The notes under the pieces are model-generated. The model saw nothing but the letters and a program-made list of their open reading frames with translations, did no database searches and had not been told where the DNA came from. Both the position numbers and the translations under genes were made by a program. 64,000 nucleotides of DNA from Corynebacterium sp. HMSC036D02. GTDB taxonomy: Bacteria; Actinomycetota; Actinomycetes; Mycobacteriales; Mycobacteriaceae. The stretch lies in contig NZ_KV827649.1 of NCBI RefSeq assembly GCF_001836165.1, positions 118,008 to 182,007 on the forward strand. Direction: 5' to 3'. This document shows, in pieces, positions 37,096 to 47,320 of this stretch; position 1 is the first letter of the stretch, and every line of letters begins with the position of its first letter.

Positions 37096-37869
37096 ATGAC
37101 CGTGAAAGAAACCTCCCACCCAGAGATGCAGGCCATCGGCCTCAACTACGAGCGCTGGCAGGACGCCGTTGAGGCAGCCATTTCCACCAATCAACTGGCA
37201 GTGACCGGGGAGGTTCGCGGGGGACAACTTATCCAGTTCGCGGATCCTTCCGGTGCGCAGCTCAATATCCTTGCCGTCGAGCCATTCGCCACCTTCATCG
37301 GTTTCGAGGGCGTTACCCAGGGCTTCGCCCACGTCTCTATGATCAACGATGTCTTGGCTTACCTGGACATCATCGATCCTTTCGGGAACGTCCTCGCGCA
37401 AGCGACGGCAAACCTGGCACAGGGCCCGCTTTTAGCCGATGAGGACACTCAGCAATGGCAGCAAGTAGAGCTCACCGCGATGGGCCTCAATGTCACCGTG
37501 TACGACAGCACTGACGCCTACGAGGCTGAGAAGGGCGCTTACCCAGCCACATTTGAGTCCACAGGCGCAGCGGTGGTCGCAGCCGGTTCCGGTTCCGAAA
37601 CCCCCACCCCGGGCTGCACTTTTTCTGCCCGGGTCATGGAATCCGAATGGCGCCACAACCAGCTCACCGGACATCGCTTCATGCACTTGGTCATGGATGG
37701 CACCTTCCCCTTCGATCTCTGCCTGCCGGAAAGCTTTGGCGAGTTGCCGCCAAAGGATTCCGTTCTCGCCGGCTCGGCAATGTTGACCGCCTCGATTGCG
37801 CTGCCCACCGGTGGCTGTGGCGGCGAAGGCGGATGCGCCTGCGGCTCCGGCGGCTGCGGCGGTCACTAG
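37096..37869 (+). CDS. Conserved hypothetical protein with Gly/Cys-rich C-terminal tail
   Basis: A 257-residue protein I cannot place in a known family. The first 240 residues look like a compact, acidic alpha/beta fold with two similar halves (residues 1-140 and 145-240). The last 19 residues are Gly/Cys-rich with four Cys and a terminal His (CGGEGGCACGSGGCGGH), a pattern suited to binding metal or an iron-sulphur precursor. A leaderless promoter fixes the start at 37096. It is divergent from hflX and followed 21 nt later by a small membrane protein. Confidence 0.65.
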   Translation: MTVKETSHPEMQAIGLNYERWQDAVEAAISTNQLAVTGEVRGGQLIQFADPSGAQLNILAVEPFATFIGFEGVTQGFAHVSMINDVLAYLDIIDPFGNVLAQATANLAQGPLLADEDTQQWQQVELTAMGLNVTVYDSTDAYEAEKGAYPATFESTGAAVVAAGSGSETPTPGCTFSARVMESEWRHNQLTGHRFMHLVMDGTFPFDLCLPESFGELPPKDSVLAGSAMLTASIALPTGGCGGEGGCACGSGGCGGH

Positions 37870-37877
37870 AACTTCCG

Positions 37878-37883
37878 TAGAGT
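37878..37883 (+). promoter_or_regulatory. -10 box of a leaderless promoter
   Basis: TAGAGT ends 7 nt before ATG 37891 and no Shine-Dalgarno is present, so the following gene probably has its own leaderless transcript. Confidence 0.5.
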
Positions 37884-37890
37884 AGTTCAC

Positions 37891-38424
37891 ATGAGTTTTT
37901 CCGCATCTCAGCGTCGCGGCCTTGCGCTCCTGCTCGCCGTGGTTACCGCTGCGGTGTTGATTCTGACACTGAAGCTGCCGGGAGTTATCCTCGCCGCGTT
38001 TGTGTGCGCAGCGCTGTGGCTCTTTGCTGACGCTCGCCCCAACGCCTCGGAACATGCAGCACTGCGGGCTTCTATTGCTCTCACGGTGGAGGACATCACC
38101 GGGGTCCTCGAGGACTACGCCACGTTTGCCACGAGCGACGACGCAGAGTCCCTCGCCGACCGCACGCTACACCGCCCCGCGCTTGTCGACGCCGACTGCG
38201 CCAACCCCACCATCGAAGCGTTCCACTATGAGATGCACGGCGCGCAACGCTTCTTACGCCGCCTCGATGCTCGAGTGAACTCACCGAATGCTGAAACTGG
38301 TGAACTTGAATCGCTACTTAAGGTGGCTGATGAACGTGCCGCCGAGCTCAAAGAAGCCTGGCTCGCCGCCCGCCGCGCCGCCTTGGCTTTGGGTACCAAT
38401 TACGAAAAGGAGGACGGACGCTAA
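37891..38424 (+). CDS. Small membrane protein of unknown function
   Basis: A 177-residue protein with two membrane helices near the N-terminus (about residues 10-28 and 30-47) and a long cytoplasmic helical region with a likely coiled coil at the end (residues 120-165). No family recognised. It converges on dapF, with a short hairpin over its stop codon. Confidence 0.62.
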   Translation: MSFSASQRRGLALLLAVVTAAVLILTLKLPGVILAAFVCAALWLFADARPNASEHAALRASIALTVEDITGVLEDYATFATSDDAESLADRTLHRPALVDADCANPTIEAFHYEMHGAQRFLRRLDARVNSPNAETGELESLLKVADERAAELKEAWLAARRAALALGTNYEKEDGR

Positions 38425-38434
38425 ACGCCGTCCT
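38411..38434. terminator. Short hairpin at the end of the membrane-protein gene
   Basis: AGGACGG (38411-38417) pairs with CCGTCCT (38428-38434) across the stop codon, facing dapF. No U-run follows, so termination is uncertain. Confidence 0.4.
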
Positions 38435-38441
38435 GAAAGCC

Positions 38442-39278
38442 CTATAGTGACGTTTCACCAGTTGCCACGATGCGCGAAGGCCCCCTCAGGGTGGAGCCAT
38501 CCTCGGTGATTTCTACCTCTACCTCACCTCCGGGAACAATGACGCGAACGCGGCCGGAGACCTGGGAGGCGTCGGCAAGCGCAGCACACGCTGCCGCCAC
38601 CGTTCCGGTGCCGCACGAACGGGTCTCGCCCGAGCCGCGCTCGAAGACGCGCATGTGAATCGCACCGTCCTGCAAGGGCGTCACCAGCTCTACGTTGACG
38701 CCTGCCGGGAAGAAATCCGTATCGAAAACCGGCTGCTCGAGACGCTTGCCAGCCAGATCCTCTGGGCTTAGCCCCGGAATAACCGCCGCCAAATGAGGGT
38801 TCCCCATGTCAACCCCCAGCCCAGCGAAGCTCTCCCCCGCCATCGAGGCTGTGGAAACACCGAGCACCTGCGCCGGCCCCATCTCCACGCTGACTTCAGC
38901 CGCCGTGTCGTTGAAGGAGTGCACGGTCACCTGCTTGGCTCCAGCCCGCGTTCCCACTGTGAAGGTATCCGTATCCACCAACCCACGGGAGCGGACCCAG
39001 TGCGCGAAGACGCGGGTGCCGTTGCCACACATTTCCGCCACGGAGCCATCTGCGTTGCGGTAGTCCATGAACCAGTCATCGGCCTCGATACCCGGCGCGA
39101 GTTCCTCAATCTCCCCATTGGCAAGCAGCTGACCGGCGCGGATAACGCGCAGTACACCGTCGGCACCGATTCCCGCGCGCCGATCACACAGCGCCACTAC
39201 CTTTTCCGGTGGCAGCGGATTGGTTCCTTCCACAATGACGAAGTCGTTCTCTGTTCCGTGGCCTTTTGCAAACTTCAT
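38442..39278 (-). CDS. dapF: Diaminopimelate epimerase
   Basis: DapF converts LL- to meso-diaminopimelate for lysine and peptidoglycan. The 278-residue enzyme has both catalytic cysteines, in AEMCGNGTR and in [12 protein letters not shown], plus the N-terminal [13 protein letters not shown] 39278 gives [13 protein letters not shown]; upstream codons overlap miaA. It lies 11 nt after miaA in a gene order (miaA-dapF-hflX) also seen in mycobacteria. Confidence 0.95.
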   Translation of the reverse strand: MKFAKGHGTENDFVIVEGTNPLPPEKVVALCDRRAGIGADGVLRVIRAGQLLANGEIEELAPGIEADDWFMDYRNADGSVAEMCGNGTRVFAHWVRSRGLVDTDTFTVGTRAGAKQVTVHSFNDTAAEVSVEMGPAQVLGVSTASMAGESFAGLGVDMGNPHLAAVIPGLSPEDLAGKRLEQPVFDTDFFPAGVNVELVTPLQDGAIHMRVFERGSGETRSCGTGTVAAACAALADASQVSGRVRVIVPGGEVEVEITEDGSTLRGPSRIVATGETSL

Positions 39279-39289
39279 AGCTGTAGAGT

Positions 39290-40216
39290 TTAACGTCCTT
39301 CGATGACCTGCAAGGCCTGCGCCGTCGTATCGGCCGCAGCATCCAGCCACTGGATTCGCTTATCACGGTTGAACCAGGCGCGCTGGCGGCGCACATAGCG
39401 GCGGGTTCCGGTGATGGTGCGCTCCACTGCTTCTTCCCATGTCAGCTCTCCTCGCTGGGCTTGGAGAACTTGGGCATAGCCAATAGCCCGCCCGGCCGTG
39501 GACTCAGCCTTCAAGCCGCGGGCTTGGAGGCCTTCGACTTCTTCCACGAGCCCTTTGTCGAACATGAGGCGGCTGCGCAACTCAATACGTGGGTTTAGCC
39601 AGCTGGATTCGGTACGCAGGCCGAGGATTATCGTGCCCCACCGGGGCGGGGCATTCTTCGGTGGCTGGCTGGCTTTGAAGGGCTTTCCAGTTAGTTCAAT
39701 GACCTCCAGCGCGCGCACGGTGCGGCGCGGATCTTTGTCCTCGATGATGGCTGCGGCCGCTGGGTCCACAGCGGCAAGCTCCGCATGCAGAGCATCAGTA
39801 CCAATCTCTTGGCGCCGGGCTTCCCAGCGCGCCCGCACCTGCGGGTCGGTGGGTGGGAATTGCCAGTTATCCACGAGTGATTGGACATACAGCATGGAGC
39901 CGCCTACCAGGATCGGGGTCTTACCGCGCGCACGGATGCCGTCAATATCCGCGATGGCGGAAGCCTGATAGCGCGCTACCGACGCCGCTTCCGTCACGTC
40001 CCACACATCCAGTTGATGGTGCGGAATGCCTTCGCGTTCCTCCATTGTCAGCTTGGCTGTGCCGATATCCATGCCACGGTAGAGCTGCATTGAATCAACG
40101 TTGACGACTTCCCCATCAAGCTCGTGTGCCAGTGCTACACCGAGCGCCGATTTTCCGGAGGCCGTGGGCCCCACCACTGCGATGGGAGTCGGAGCATAAG
40201 CGTGCGTATCAAGCAT
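39290..40216 (-). CDS. miaA: tRNA dimethylallyltransferase
   Basis: MiaA adds dimethylallyl to A37 of tRNAs reading UNN codons; MiaB in this window does the next step. The 308-residue protein has [11 protein letters not shown] (P-loop), [17 protein letters not shown] and the [14 protein letters not shown] motifs. ATG 40216 overlaps the upstream TGA by one base (TGATG), so it is translationally coupled; GTG 40228 is a less likely start. Confidence 0.95.
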   Translation of the reverse strand: MLDTHAYAPTPIAVVGPTASGKSALGVALAHELDGEVVNVDSMQLYRGMDIGTAKLTMEEREGIPHHQLDVWDVTEAASVARYQASAIADIDGIRARGKTPILVGGSMLYVQSLVDNWQFPPTDPQVRARWEARRQEIGTDALHAELAAVDPAAAAIIEDKDPRRTVRALEVIELTGKPFKASQPPKNAPPRWGTIILGLRTESSWLNPRIELRSRLMFDKGLVEEVEGLQARGLKAESTAGRAIGYAQVLQAQRGELTWEEAVERTITGTRRYVRRQRAWFNRDKRIQWLDAAADTTAQALQVIEGR

Positions 40217-40848
40217 CAGCACTGCCACCCCGCCACATATCGCCCCACCCCGAGGGTGGAGTCCGCTGCCCGCAGTTCCGCGTGGCGCGGGTGCACGCCC
40301 GCCAGTTGTGCCCAGAGACTCGTCTCAAGCACCCCAGCGGATTGGAGGCGCGCTTCATCACAATGTACTTCCCCACCCGCCAGGATGCTCTCGCACCACA
40401 GGTGTGCATCGCGCGCGCCTTCGACGAGGGCGAGCGGCGCGCGTTCGGTCAGACCAGCTGAGCCATCGACGCACACCACGGTCAGGTGGCCGGGGCGCAC
40501 CTCACCGAGTTCAGCGCGGGAATCCGCTACCACGAAGCCTGGTACCTCGGGAGTATGACTAAGCGCATGGCTGAGCACGTAGCGGGCGATAATTTCCGGC
40601 AGGTAGTTGCCGCCGCCGACATTTACCTGCGGTGCGCCCCATGCCCGCAAGCTTCCAGTGTGCTCGGTACGCCACCGAGCATCCCGCGAACCCACAATAT
40701 CTACCTTGAGGGGGCTGCTTGCGCTGATGCGTGCAGCGTCACGGACGAGTTCGCAGGCGGCGCTGAGCAGCGCACGCGAAGCATCATCGTTGGGCGAGAG
40801 TTCTTCTGCCAACGCCGGTGAGGCAGGAATAACCATGAGATTTTGCAT
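40216..40848 (-). CDS. Conserved actinobacterial hypothetical (Rv2728c-like)
   Basis: A 210-residue Ala-rich protein directly upstream of miaA, overlapping it by one base. By position it corresponds to M. tuberculosis Rv2728c; the family is sometimes grouped with class III extradiol dioxygenase-like folds, but I see no clear catalytic motif. ATG 40848 has GGATGGGA just upstream. TAGGAT lies 8 nt before the start as an alternative -10 for a near-leaderless transcript. Function unknown. Confidence 0.68.
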   Translation of the reverse strand: MQNLMVIPASPALAEELSPNDDASRALLSAACELVRDAARISASSPLKVDIVGSRDARWRTEHTGSLRAWGAPQVNVGGGNYLPEIIARYVLSHALSHTPEVPGFVVADSRAELGEVRPGHLTVVCVDGSAGLTERAPLALVEGARDAHLWCESILAGGEVHCDEARLQSAGVLETSLWAQLAGVHPRHAELRAADSTLGVGRYVAGWQC

Positions 40849-40979
40849 CAATTCCCATCCTATAAGGTTCGTTTTCCGGGGTTAACACGCGGCTGCACGG
40901 CGGAAACGGTAGTGTTGTGTCACATAAGTTCTGGCAGCCGTGTCGCGCGGCGCGATAGTACCGAAGGTGGTTTCTTACC

Positions 40980-42296
40980 ATGTCCGCTATTCCTTCCCCT
41001 GGAGCCATGCCCCGCAAGGGCGCCCGCCCCGGCCCTTCTTTCTCCGGCCCGGCAGCTCGTCCGGTGCAGCCTGCGAAGAATGATCCCGCCAAGTGGGGCC
41101 GCGTTGATGCTGATGGTTCGGTCTTCGTGAAGTCACCCGAAGGCGAACGCAAGATCGGTGAATGGCAGGCCGGTACACCGGAAGAAGGCTTGGCTCACTT
41201 TGGCGCCCGCTACGATGATCTGTCTACCGAAATCGAGCTGCTGGAATCTCGCCTCAAGGCACATCCGGGCGATGCTGCAGCGATCAAGACAACCGCGGCA
41301 GAACTACGGGAATCTCTGCCCACCCAGGCGGTGATTGGTGATATTGCCGCATTAGACAAGCGTCTGGGCACCGTCATCGAGCATTCCGTTGAGGCCGGTG
41401 AGCAGGCGCAGGCTGACAAGGCTCGTCGCCGCGAAGAGGCGATCGCGAAGAAGGAGAAGCTGGCCGCCGAAGCCGAAGACATCGCTGCCAATTCGACGGA
41501 GTGGAAAGCCGCCGGCGACCGCATCCGCGCCATTCTTGAGGAATGGAAGCAGATTCGCGGCATCGACCGTCAGACGGATGATGCCCTGTGGAAGCGCTAC
41601 TCCCGCGCCCGCGATTCCTTCAACCGCCGCCGCGGCTCGCACTTCGCTGAGCTCGATCGCAACCGCGCTGCTGCCCGCGCCAAGAAGGAAGAATTGGTTG
41701 AGCGCGCAGAAGCCATCAAGGAATCCACCAATTGGGGTGAAACGGCGCGCACTTACCGTGATCTCATGACGGAGTGGAAGGCCGCTGGCCGCGCTCCCCG
41801 CGAGATCGACGATAAGCTCTGGGCCCGCTTCCGTGCCGCGCAGGACCACTTCTTCAACGCCCGCAACGCGGTCAACGATGAACGCGATAAGCAGTTCGCG
41901 GAAAACGCGGCCGCCAAGGACGCGCTTATTGCGGAATATGACTCCCAGATCGACCCGGCCAAGTCCATCGACACGGCAAAAGCCAAGCTACGGGAGCTGC
42001 AGGAAAAGTGGGAAGAGATTGGTTTCGTCCCGCGCAATCAGGTGCGCGAGTACGAGGCCAAGATTGCGGCTCTGGAAAAGCGCGTGAGCGAAGCCGAGGA
42101 TTCGGAGTGGCGCCGAACGGATCCGGAGGCCCAGGCCCGCGTGGCCCAGTTCCAGGCCAAGGTGGATGAATTCACCGCACAGGCGGAAGCTGCCGAGGCT
42201 AAGGGCAACGCCAAGAAGGCGGAGGATTTGCGTGCTCAGGCGAAGCAGTGGCAGGAGTTTGCGGATGCCGCAGCGGCTGCTGTCAACGACAAGTAG
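40980..42296 (+). CDS. DUF349 coiled-coil protein (Rv2731-like)
   Basis: A 438-residue highly charged protein made of repeated DUF349 helical units with recurrent WK and RFR signatures (EEWKQIRGIDRQTDDALWKRY, then TEWKAAGRAPREIDDKLWARF), about 70-80 residues apart. The N-terminal 45 residues are Pro/Ala-rich. It is divergent from the miaA cluster and occupies the place of Rv2731. The role is unknown; DUF349 proteins are linked to RNA or ribosome biology only weakly. Confidence 0.82.
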   Translation: MSAIPSPGAMPRKGARPGPSFSGPAARPVQPAKNDPAKWGRVDADGSVFVKSPEGERKIGEWQAGTPEEGLAHFGARYDDLSTEIELLESRLKAHPGDAAAIKTTAAELRESLPTQAVIGDIAALDKRLGTVIEHSVEAGEQAQADKARRREEAIAKKEKLAAEAEDIAANSTEWKAAGDRIRAILEEWKQIRGIDRQTDDALWKRYSRARDSFNRRRGSHFAELDRNRAAARAKKEELVERAEAIKESTNWGETARTYRDLMTEWKAAGRAPREIDDKLWARFRAAQDHFFNARNAVNDERDKQFAENAAAKDALIAEYDSQIDPAKSIDTAKAKLRELQEKWEEIGFVPRNQVREYEAKIAALEKRVSEAEDSEWRRTDPEAQARVAQFQAKVDEFTAQAEAAEAKGNAKKAEDLRAQAKQWQEFADAAAAAVNDK

Positions 42297-42311
42297 CGCT
42301 ACGCAGCCTGA

Positions 42312-43388
42312 GTGTTCGTTCACATAGTCGCCCCGCCAGGCTCAGCCAACGCTGAGCCGGCGGATTGCCTCCGGAGCTTCGTCTTCGACGCCAACCTCGC
42401 TGCCCAAGAGGCCAGCGGCGATCCCGCAGTCAGTGGCTCTCCGCGCCGCGTGCTCCAGCGCCTGCAGGGCTCCTCGGAGTCCCAGACCTATCTTTTTGGG
42501 CTCACTGAAACCGCTATGGGCACAGCCGGAGAGTTGGGCCTGCCGGTCATTTCAGCGGCCGAACCCAGTCCGCACATCGACTTCGACGGTTTCATCCATA
42601 TCTCACTGCCACTTCTGGAGGAGACGGATAACGCCGATATCGAATGCGTCCTCGCTGCTGATTACCTCCCACTGCCCGGGGAAAAGCTAGATGCAGAAGC
42701 CCTCGAGGTCACCCGGACCCTTGCCCGTGAAGCGCTGCGCCTAACCCGCCAGCTAGGCCGCAGGAATGCTCAAGTTGGCATGTTGTATCCACCGGACGCG
42801 GACCATACCTCCGATCCAATGTCGCAGGCTTACCTCGAACTGGGGTTTCATCACAAGCATGCCGAGCGCCAGATGTATGTCGACATCGCACCCGCCACCC
42901 CAGTGCTCGGTGCACAAGTCTGGCCGGACTACGACATTCCGGACGCTCTGCTTGACGACGTCCTCCGCTTGCTCACCATTGCCTCCGCTGACGCGGTCTA
43001 CGGTGACTTGAGTGTCGAGCCCATCGTGTGGACGCGGCAGCGCCTCAAGGAAGCCCACGCCCGACTACGTTCCCGCAGAGCGCACACTCTGCTCGTGGGC
43101 ATTCTCGACCAAGGGCGAGTCGTCGCGCTCACGGAACTCTCCCGCCACGGCGACGCAGACCCCGAGGTGTGCGAGTGGACTCTCACTGTCACCGACCGTG
43201 AATGCCGCCGCCGCGGGCTCGCCACGCGCGCCAAGCAGCACGCTCAGTACGCGGTGGCACACCACTGGCCCACTGTTCGCCGGGCCTACTGCTCTGTGGC
43301 CCAGGCCGATCCAGCGATGAACGCGCTCTATGCGCGCCTCGGCGCGCACGTCATCTCCGCCAGCAGCGCCTACGAGCTCACCGTGTAG
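42312..43388 (+). CDS. GNAT-family acetyltransferase, probably tandem-domain
   Basis: A 358-residue protein with a C-terminal GNAT domain: DRECRRRGLATRAKQHAQYA (about residue 296) has the acetyl-CoA-binding RxxGLA loop and the last strand ends with NALYARLG. The N-terminal half resembles a degenerate second GNAT fold, as in MshD-like proteins, though MshD itself is not claimed. Start is GTG 42312, 15 nt after the DUF349 gene, with no good Shine-Dalgarno. The end overlaps the opposing gene by 19 nt. Confidence 0.72.
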   Translation: MFVHIVAPPGSANAEPADCLRSFVFDANLAAQEASGDPAVSGSPRRVLQRLQGSSESQTYLFGLTETAMGTAGELGLPVISAAEPSPHIDFDGFIHISLPLLEETDNADIECVLAADYLPLPGEKLDAEALEVTRTLAREALRLTRQLGRRNAQVGMLYPPDADHTSDPMSQAYLELGFHHKHAERQMYVDIAPATPVLGAQVWPDYDIPDALLDDVLRLLTIASADAVYGDLSVEPIVWTRQRLKEAHARLRSRRAHTLLVGILDQGRVVALTELSRHGDADPEVCEWTLTVTDRECRRRGLATRAKQHAQYAVAHHWPTVRRAYCSVAQADPAMNALYARLGAHVISASSAYELTV

Positions 43389-44458
43389 AGGGGGTAGTCG
43401 GTGTAGCCGCGCTCCCCGCCCGTGTAGAACGTGCTCTCATCCGGCGCGGTGACAGGGAGTTCCTCCTGCCAGCGGCGAACTAGGTCCGGATTCGAAATGG
43501 CCAACCGGCCCACGGCGACGGCATCGCCGTGCTGCACTAGCTCCTCAGCTTCCGCGCGTTGAGTTACCTGGCCGAATCCCGAATTCACTATGACGCGGGT
43601 ACGCCCATTGGCGCGAGCTTGAGTGCTCAGCTCAGTGATGAACTCACCAGTTGGCTCTGCGTGAAGGAAGGAAATATATGCCAAGCCGAGGTCTTCGATG
43701 GCGCGAAGAAGCCCACCATACGTGGCGCGCACATCCTCAGCGTCGCTTTCCTCAATACCTTGAATATTGTGTTGCGGCGAAAGGCGCAGCGCGAGGCGGT
43801 CAGCGCCAATTTCATCAGCCACCGCACGCAGGATCTCCTCCACAAGGCGATAGCGATTCTGCGGGCTTCCACCATAGGTATCTTCGCGATGATTGGAGCT
43901 TGGGGAAAGGAACTGGTGCAAAAGATAGCCGTTAGCACCGTGGATCTCTACGCCATCCATGCCTGCGTCGATGGCGTTGCGTGCGGCTTGACGGAACTCG
44001 TCAATAATGCGCGGAAGTTCTTTACTTTCGAGTGCTCGGGGAACCGGGCACTCCTTACGTGATTCAAAATCTCTTACCGCAGTACCGGAGGCCAGCGCAG
44101 AGGGTGCTTCCGGCTCCGCCCCTTCGAGGAGACTGGCATGTGACAGACGGCCTCCATTCATCACCTGCATAAAGATGCGCCCGCCGGACGCGTGAACGGA
44201 ATCCGCGACGCGACGCCACCCGAAAATCTGCTGCAAGGTTTCGATACCGGGCTGGCCTGGGAAGGCACGGCTGGTCACCGTGGGGAACACACCTTCAGTC
44301 ACGATAAGCCCCATGGAGGCACGCTGCGTGTAGTACTTCTCATGCAAATGCGTGGGGACACCATCACGGCCTGCGCGTGAGCGGGTCAAGGCTGCCATCG
44401 TCACGCGGTTTGGCAGCGTTAGTCGTCCCAATTCTAATGAGTCAAAGAGTGTAGCCAT
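43370..44458 (-). CDS. Old yellow enzyme, NADH:flavin oxidoreductase (NemA-like alkene reductase)
   Basis: A 362-residue FMN-dependent TIM-barrel enzyme. The N-terminal NRVTMAALTRSRA contains the FMN-contacting residues, EIHGANGYLLHQFLSP carries the substrate-binding His-Asn pair, and the late VAVGRLAISNPDLV is typical of the OYE class I group. It probably reduces electrophilic alkenes or nitro compounds. ATG 44458 gives MATLFDSLELGRLTLPNR. It is an independent gene with no obvious operon partner. Confidence 0.88.
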   Translation of the reverse strand: MATLFDSLELGRLTLPNRVTMAALTRSRAGRDGVPTHLHEKYYTQRASMGLIVTEGVFPTVTSRAFPGQPGIETLQQIFGWRRVADSVHASGGRIFMQVMNGGRLSHASLLEGAEPEAPSALASGTAVRDFESRKECPVPRALESKELPRIIDEFRQAARNAIDAGMDGVEIHGANGYLLHQFLSPSSNHREDTYGGSPQNRYRLVEEILRAVADEIGADRLALRLSPQHNIQGIEESDAEDVRATYGGLLRAIEDLGLAYISFLHAEPTGEFITELSTQARANGRTRVIVNSGFGQVTQRAEAEELVQHGDAVAVGRLAISNPDLVRRWQEELPVTAPDESTFYTGGERGYTDYPLYTVSS

Positions 44459-44486
44459 GCACTCCACAACACGAATCTAAGAATGC

Positions 44487-45119
44487 TTATTCCTCACCGT
44501 GCTGGCGGCGATGGCGTGAGGCGGCGCGTGAACGGCGATCGTCGATAAGCAGCGGATTCTGCTCCGCTGGCAGCTCGGTTGCAGCTTCGGTCTGCAAGAC
44601 TCCCACGTGGTCAAGCTGCCCGGAAACTTCTCGCACCCGCTCAGCTGCGGCGAGCTGCTCGGGGCTGCGGCGCAACGCCACTTGGCAGTACACCAGGAAG
44701 GCCACAAAGGTAGAAATTGCTCCCACATACATGCCGATGGAAGCACCTTCCGCCGCGCCGCCGCGGTACCAGAAGCCCCAAAGGTTAGCGAAGAAGGAAA
44801 TCGTGGTCATCATCCACGCCACCAAGGCAACAGACGTTCGTCGTGTAAGAAGCGTGACGGTGCTCAACACCCCCACGCCGCCGAGCGCCAACCACGCACT
44901 GACCGTCTCCATGAGCGAGATTCGGACTCCCTCGGCGGTCCCACCTACGAAGAGTGCCTCCCATCCGCGAGCCTCACCGGCATAAGGCAACACCAAGTAC
45001 GCAACCCACGCCACGACGGACACGATGAGCGCGTATTTGTGCTTTCCCAGTTCGATGGTCTTCGCTGCGCGCTTTTCTGCCGCAACTGCATCGCGCACCT
45101 GCTTCAAATCATCACTCAT
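44487..45119 (-). CDS. Rv2732c-like membrane protein
   Basis: A 210-residue protein with four membrane helices (about residues 28-47, 70-92, 97-120 and 128-150) and a basic C-terminal tail ending in Arg/His clusters. It follows miaB by 21 nt on the same strand, as Rv2732c follows Rv2733c in M. tuberculosis. No function is known. Confidence 0.7.
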   Translation of the reverse strand: MSDDLKQVRDAVAAEKRAAKTIELGKHKYALIVSVVAWVAYLVLPYAGEARGWEALFVGGTAEGVRISLMETVSAWLALGGVGVLSTVTLLTRRTSVALVAWMMTTISFFANLWGFWYRGGAAEGASIGMYVGAISTFVAFLVYCQVALRRSPEQLAAAERVREVSGQLDHVGVLQTEAATELPAEQNPLLIDDRRSRAASRHRRQHGEE

Positions 45120-45140
45120 AGGAACGGAGCCTACTCCCTT

Positions 45141-46703
45141 CTAGCAACCGCAGGAATCAGCGGGAGCACTGGGCTTGCCGACGCCCGGCAGCCCGAGACC
45201 CACCCCAATCGGTGCTGTGGTAGGTGTCTGGCCAGAAGCAGACATATCGCCAGCCTTAGTGCGACGGTGCTCGCTGACGCCTGAATCAGCGACGAGGAAG
45301 AAGGAACCCGCATCCGTCACGGTGGTGTGCACGACATCACCGGGGCGAATCTCCGTGGAGATGTCCTTCCCCTCACCATCAACAGGCGCAAAGTGAACCA
45401 GGCGCCCATCCCGCGCACGGCCCGTGAGTCGATGAGTTTCGGCAGACTTGCGGCCGCCCTCCGCCTGGACCAAGAGCTCTACATCGGTCCCAACGAGCTT
45501 CGCATTCTCCTCAGCCTGAATGGAATCTTGCAGCGCTACCAGGCGCTCGAAGCGCTCCTGCACTACCTCCTTCGGTATCTGATCCTCCATCTCCGCAGCC
45601 GGGGTGCCTGGGCGCGGTGAGTACTGGAAGGTGAAGGCCGAAGCGAAGCGGGCGCGGCGCACCACATCCAGGGTGGCCTCAAAATCTTCCTCAGTCTCGC
45701 CGGGAAAGCCCACGATGATATCGGTGGTGATGGCAGCGTGCGGCATCTTCTCCCGCACTTCATCGAGAATGCCCAGGAACTTCTTCGTGCGGTAGGAACG
45801 GCGCATATCTTTGAGCACCTTGTCCGAACCAGACTGCAGCGGCATGTGCAGCTGCGGGCACACAGCCGGCGTCTCCGCCATGGCATCAATGACGTCGGAG
45901 GTGAACTCTGCCGGGTGCGGGGAGGTAAAGCGGAGGCGCTCCAGTCCCTCAATCTTTCCTACTTCCCGCAGTAGCTTGGAGAAAGCGAAGCGGTCCCGCG
46001 GCAGGTCTGGGTCGGCGAAATTGACGCCATAGGCGTTGACGTTCTGTCCCAGCAACGTCACCTCGGACACGCCCTGGTCCACCAGGGCTTGAACCTCTGC
46101 GAGGATATCACCGGGGCGGCGATCTTCTTCCTTGCCGCGCAGGGAAGGAACGATGCAGAAAGTACAGGTGTTATTGCAGCCCACGGAGACCGATACCCAC
46201 CCGGCATAGGCGGACTCGCGCTTGGCCGGCAGCACGGAGGGAAAAGCCTCAAGTGCATCGACGATCTCGACCTGGGCCTCATCATTGTGGCGGGCGCGTT
46301 CAAGAAGTGTCGGCAAAGCCGCCATGTTGTGGGTGCCGAAAACCGCATCTACCCACGGCGCATGATCAAGGACAGTGTCCTTGTCCTTTTGCGCCAGGCA
46401 GCCGCCCACCGCAATTTGCATGCCGGGGTGGTTCTCTTTCGTCTTCTTGAGCGCACCCAGGGTGCCGTACAAACGCTTATCGGCGTTCTCGCGTACTGCG
46501 CAGGTGTTGAAGACGATGAGGTCAGGCTCGACGCCATCCGGTACTGCCGAATATCCGGCTTCCTCTAGCAGGCCGGAGATGCGCTCTGAGTCATGAACGT
46601 TCATTTGGCAGCCAAAAGTCCGCACCTCATAGGTGCGGGGCTGAGTATTACTTACGGGGGAGGTCACGGGGGGACATTCTAACTGGCCAGTCCGACTACT
46701 CAT
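45141..46703 (-). CDS. miaB: tRNA-2-methylthio-N6-dimethylallyladenosine synthase MiaB
   Basis: MiaB is the radical-SAM methylthiotransferase acting on tRNA already modified by MiaA. The 520-residue protein has the MTTase Cys set (GCQMN, CAVRENA, GGCLAQ), the radical-SAM cluster CNNTCTFC, and a C-terminal TRAM domain (about residues 400-465). A Pro/Gly/Ala tail ends in SCGC. ATG 46703 overlaps the recX stop (ATGA), supporting coupled translation; GTG 46667 is an alternative. Confidence 0.95.
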   Translation of the reverse strand: MSSRTGQLECPPVTSPVSNTQPRTYEVRTFGCQMNVHDSERISGLLEEAGYSAVPDGVEPDLIVFNTCAVRENADKRLYGTLGALKKTKENHPGMQIAVGGCLAQKDKDTVLDHAPWVDAVFGTHNMAALPTLLERARHNDEAQVEIVDALEAFPSVLPAKRESAYAGWVSVSVGCNNTCTFCIVPSLRGKEEDRRPGDILAEVQALVDQGVSEVTLLGQNVNAYGVNFADPDLPRDRFAFSKLLREVGKIEGLERLRFTSPHPAEFTSDVIDAMAETPAVCPQLHMPLQSGSDKVLKDMRRSYRTKKFLGILDEVREKMPHAAITTDIIVGFPGETEEDFEATLDVVRRARFASAFTFQYSPRPGTPAAEMEDQIPKEVVQERFERLVALQDSIQAEENAKLVGTDVELLVQAEGGRKSAETHRLTGRARDGRLVHFAPVDGEGKDISTEIRPGDVVHTTVTDAGSFFLVADSGVSEHRRTKAGDMSASGQTPTTAPIGVGLGLPGVGKPSAPADSCGC

Positions 46704-47311
46704 AATGCCTCGGCAGCATCCGAGAGTTCGTCAATGCGTGCGTCCAAAACTTCGATGGAGATACGCATGACGAGCTCCTGGTTGTACCCACGCCGAGCAA
46801 GCGTTCCCACGATGCGGCGCAAGAACTTGTCCCTCTCATGCCGGTCAGCCGGAACCCTTTTAAGCGTCCGGGCTTTCTTTTCAGCTACCTGGCGGGCAAC
46901 GACCTCTTCAGATTCCTCGGTGATCTGTTCTAAAGCTGCCGCACGGTCGGCGGCCTCGACGCCCTTTTCCTTGAGCTCTAGGTTGAGGGCGCGGGCCGAC
47001 TTGCCGCGCCGCGCATGGCGTTGGCGAACCCATTCCTTGGCAAAGGATTCATCATCAACAAGTCCAACCTCTGCCAAGTCATCGACGACATCCTCAACCA
47101 CGTCGGGTTCAAAGTCCGCAGCAACGAGGCGGTCACGCAGTTCCTTGCGGGAACGCGCCCTCTGATCCAGCAGACCCAGCGCACGGGAACGCACGGGAGC
47201 CTTCGCTGCCTCGGCTTCTGCATCAACCAGCTGCCCGCCCGCGTCACCTGCTTCATAGGATTCGAGGGCCTGGCGCAGCTTCTTGAGCTTCTCCGGTGAA
47301 GGTTCTGCCAT
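46700..47311 (-). CDS. recX: RecA regulatory protein RecX
   Basis: RecX limits RecA filament growth. The 203-residue helical protein has the RecX motifs [35 protein letters not shown] and [12 protein letters not shown]. It starts 9 nt after recA and overlaps miaB by 4 nt, so recA-recX-miaB form one transcription unit. Confidence 0.94.
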   Translation of the reverse strand: MAEPSPEKLKKLRQALESYEAGDAGGQLVDAEAEAAKAPVRSRALGLLDQRARSRKELRDRLVAADFEPDVVEDVVDDLAEVGLVDDESFAKEWVRQRHARRGKSARALNLELKEKGVEAADRAAALEQITEESEEVVARQVAEKKARTLKRVPADRHERDKFLRRIVGTLARRGYNQELVMRISIEVLDARIDELSDAAEAL

Positions 47312-47320
47312 TGATTCCGT

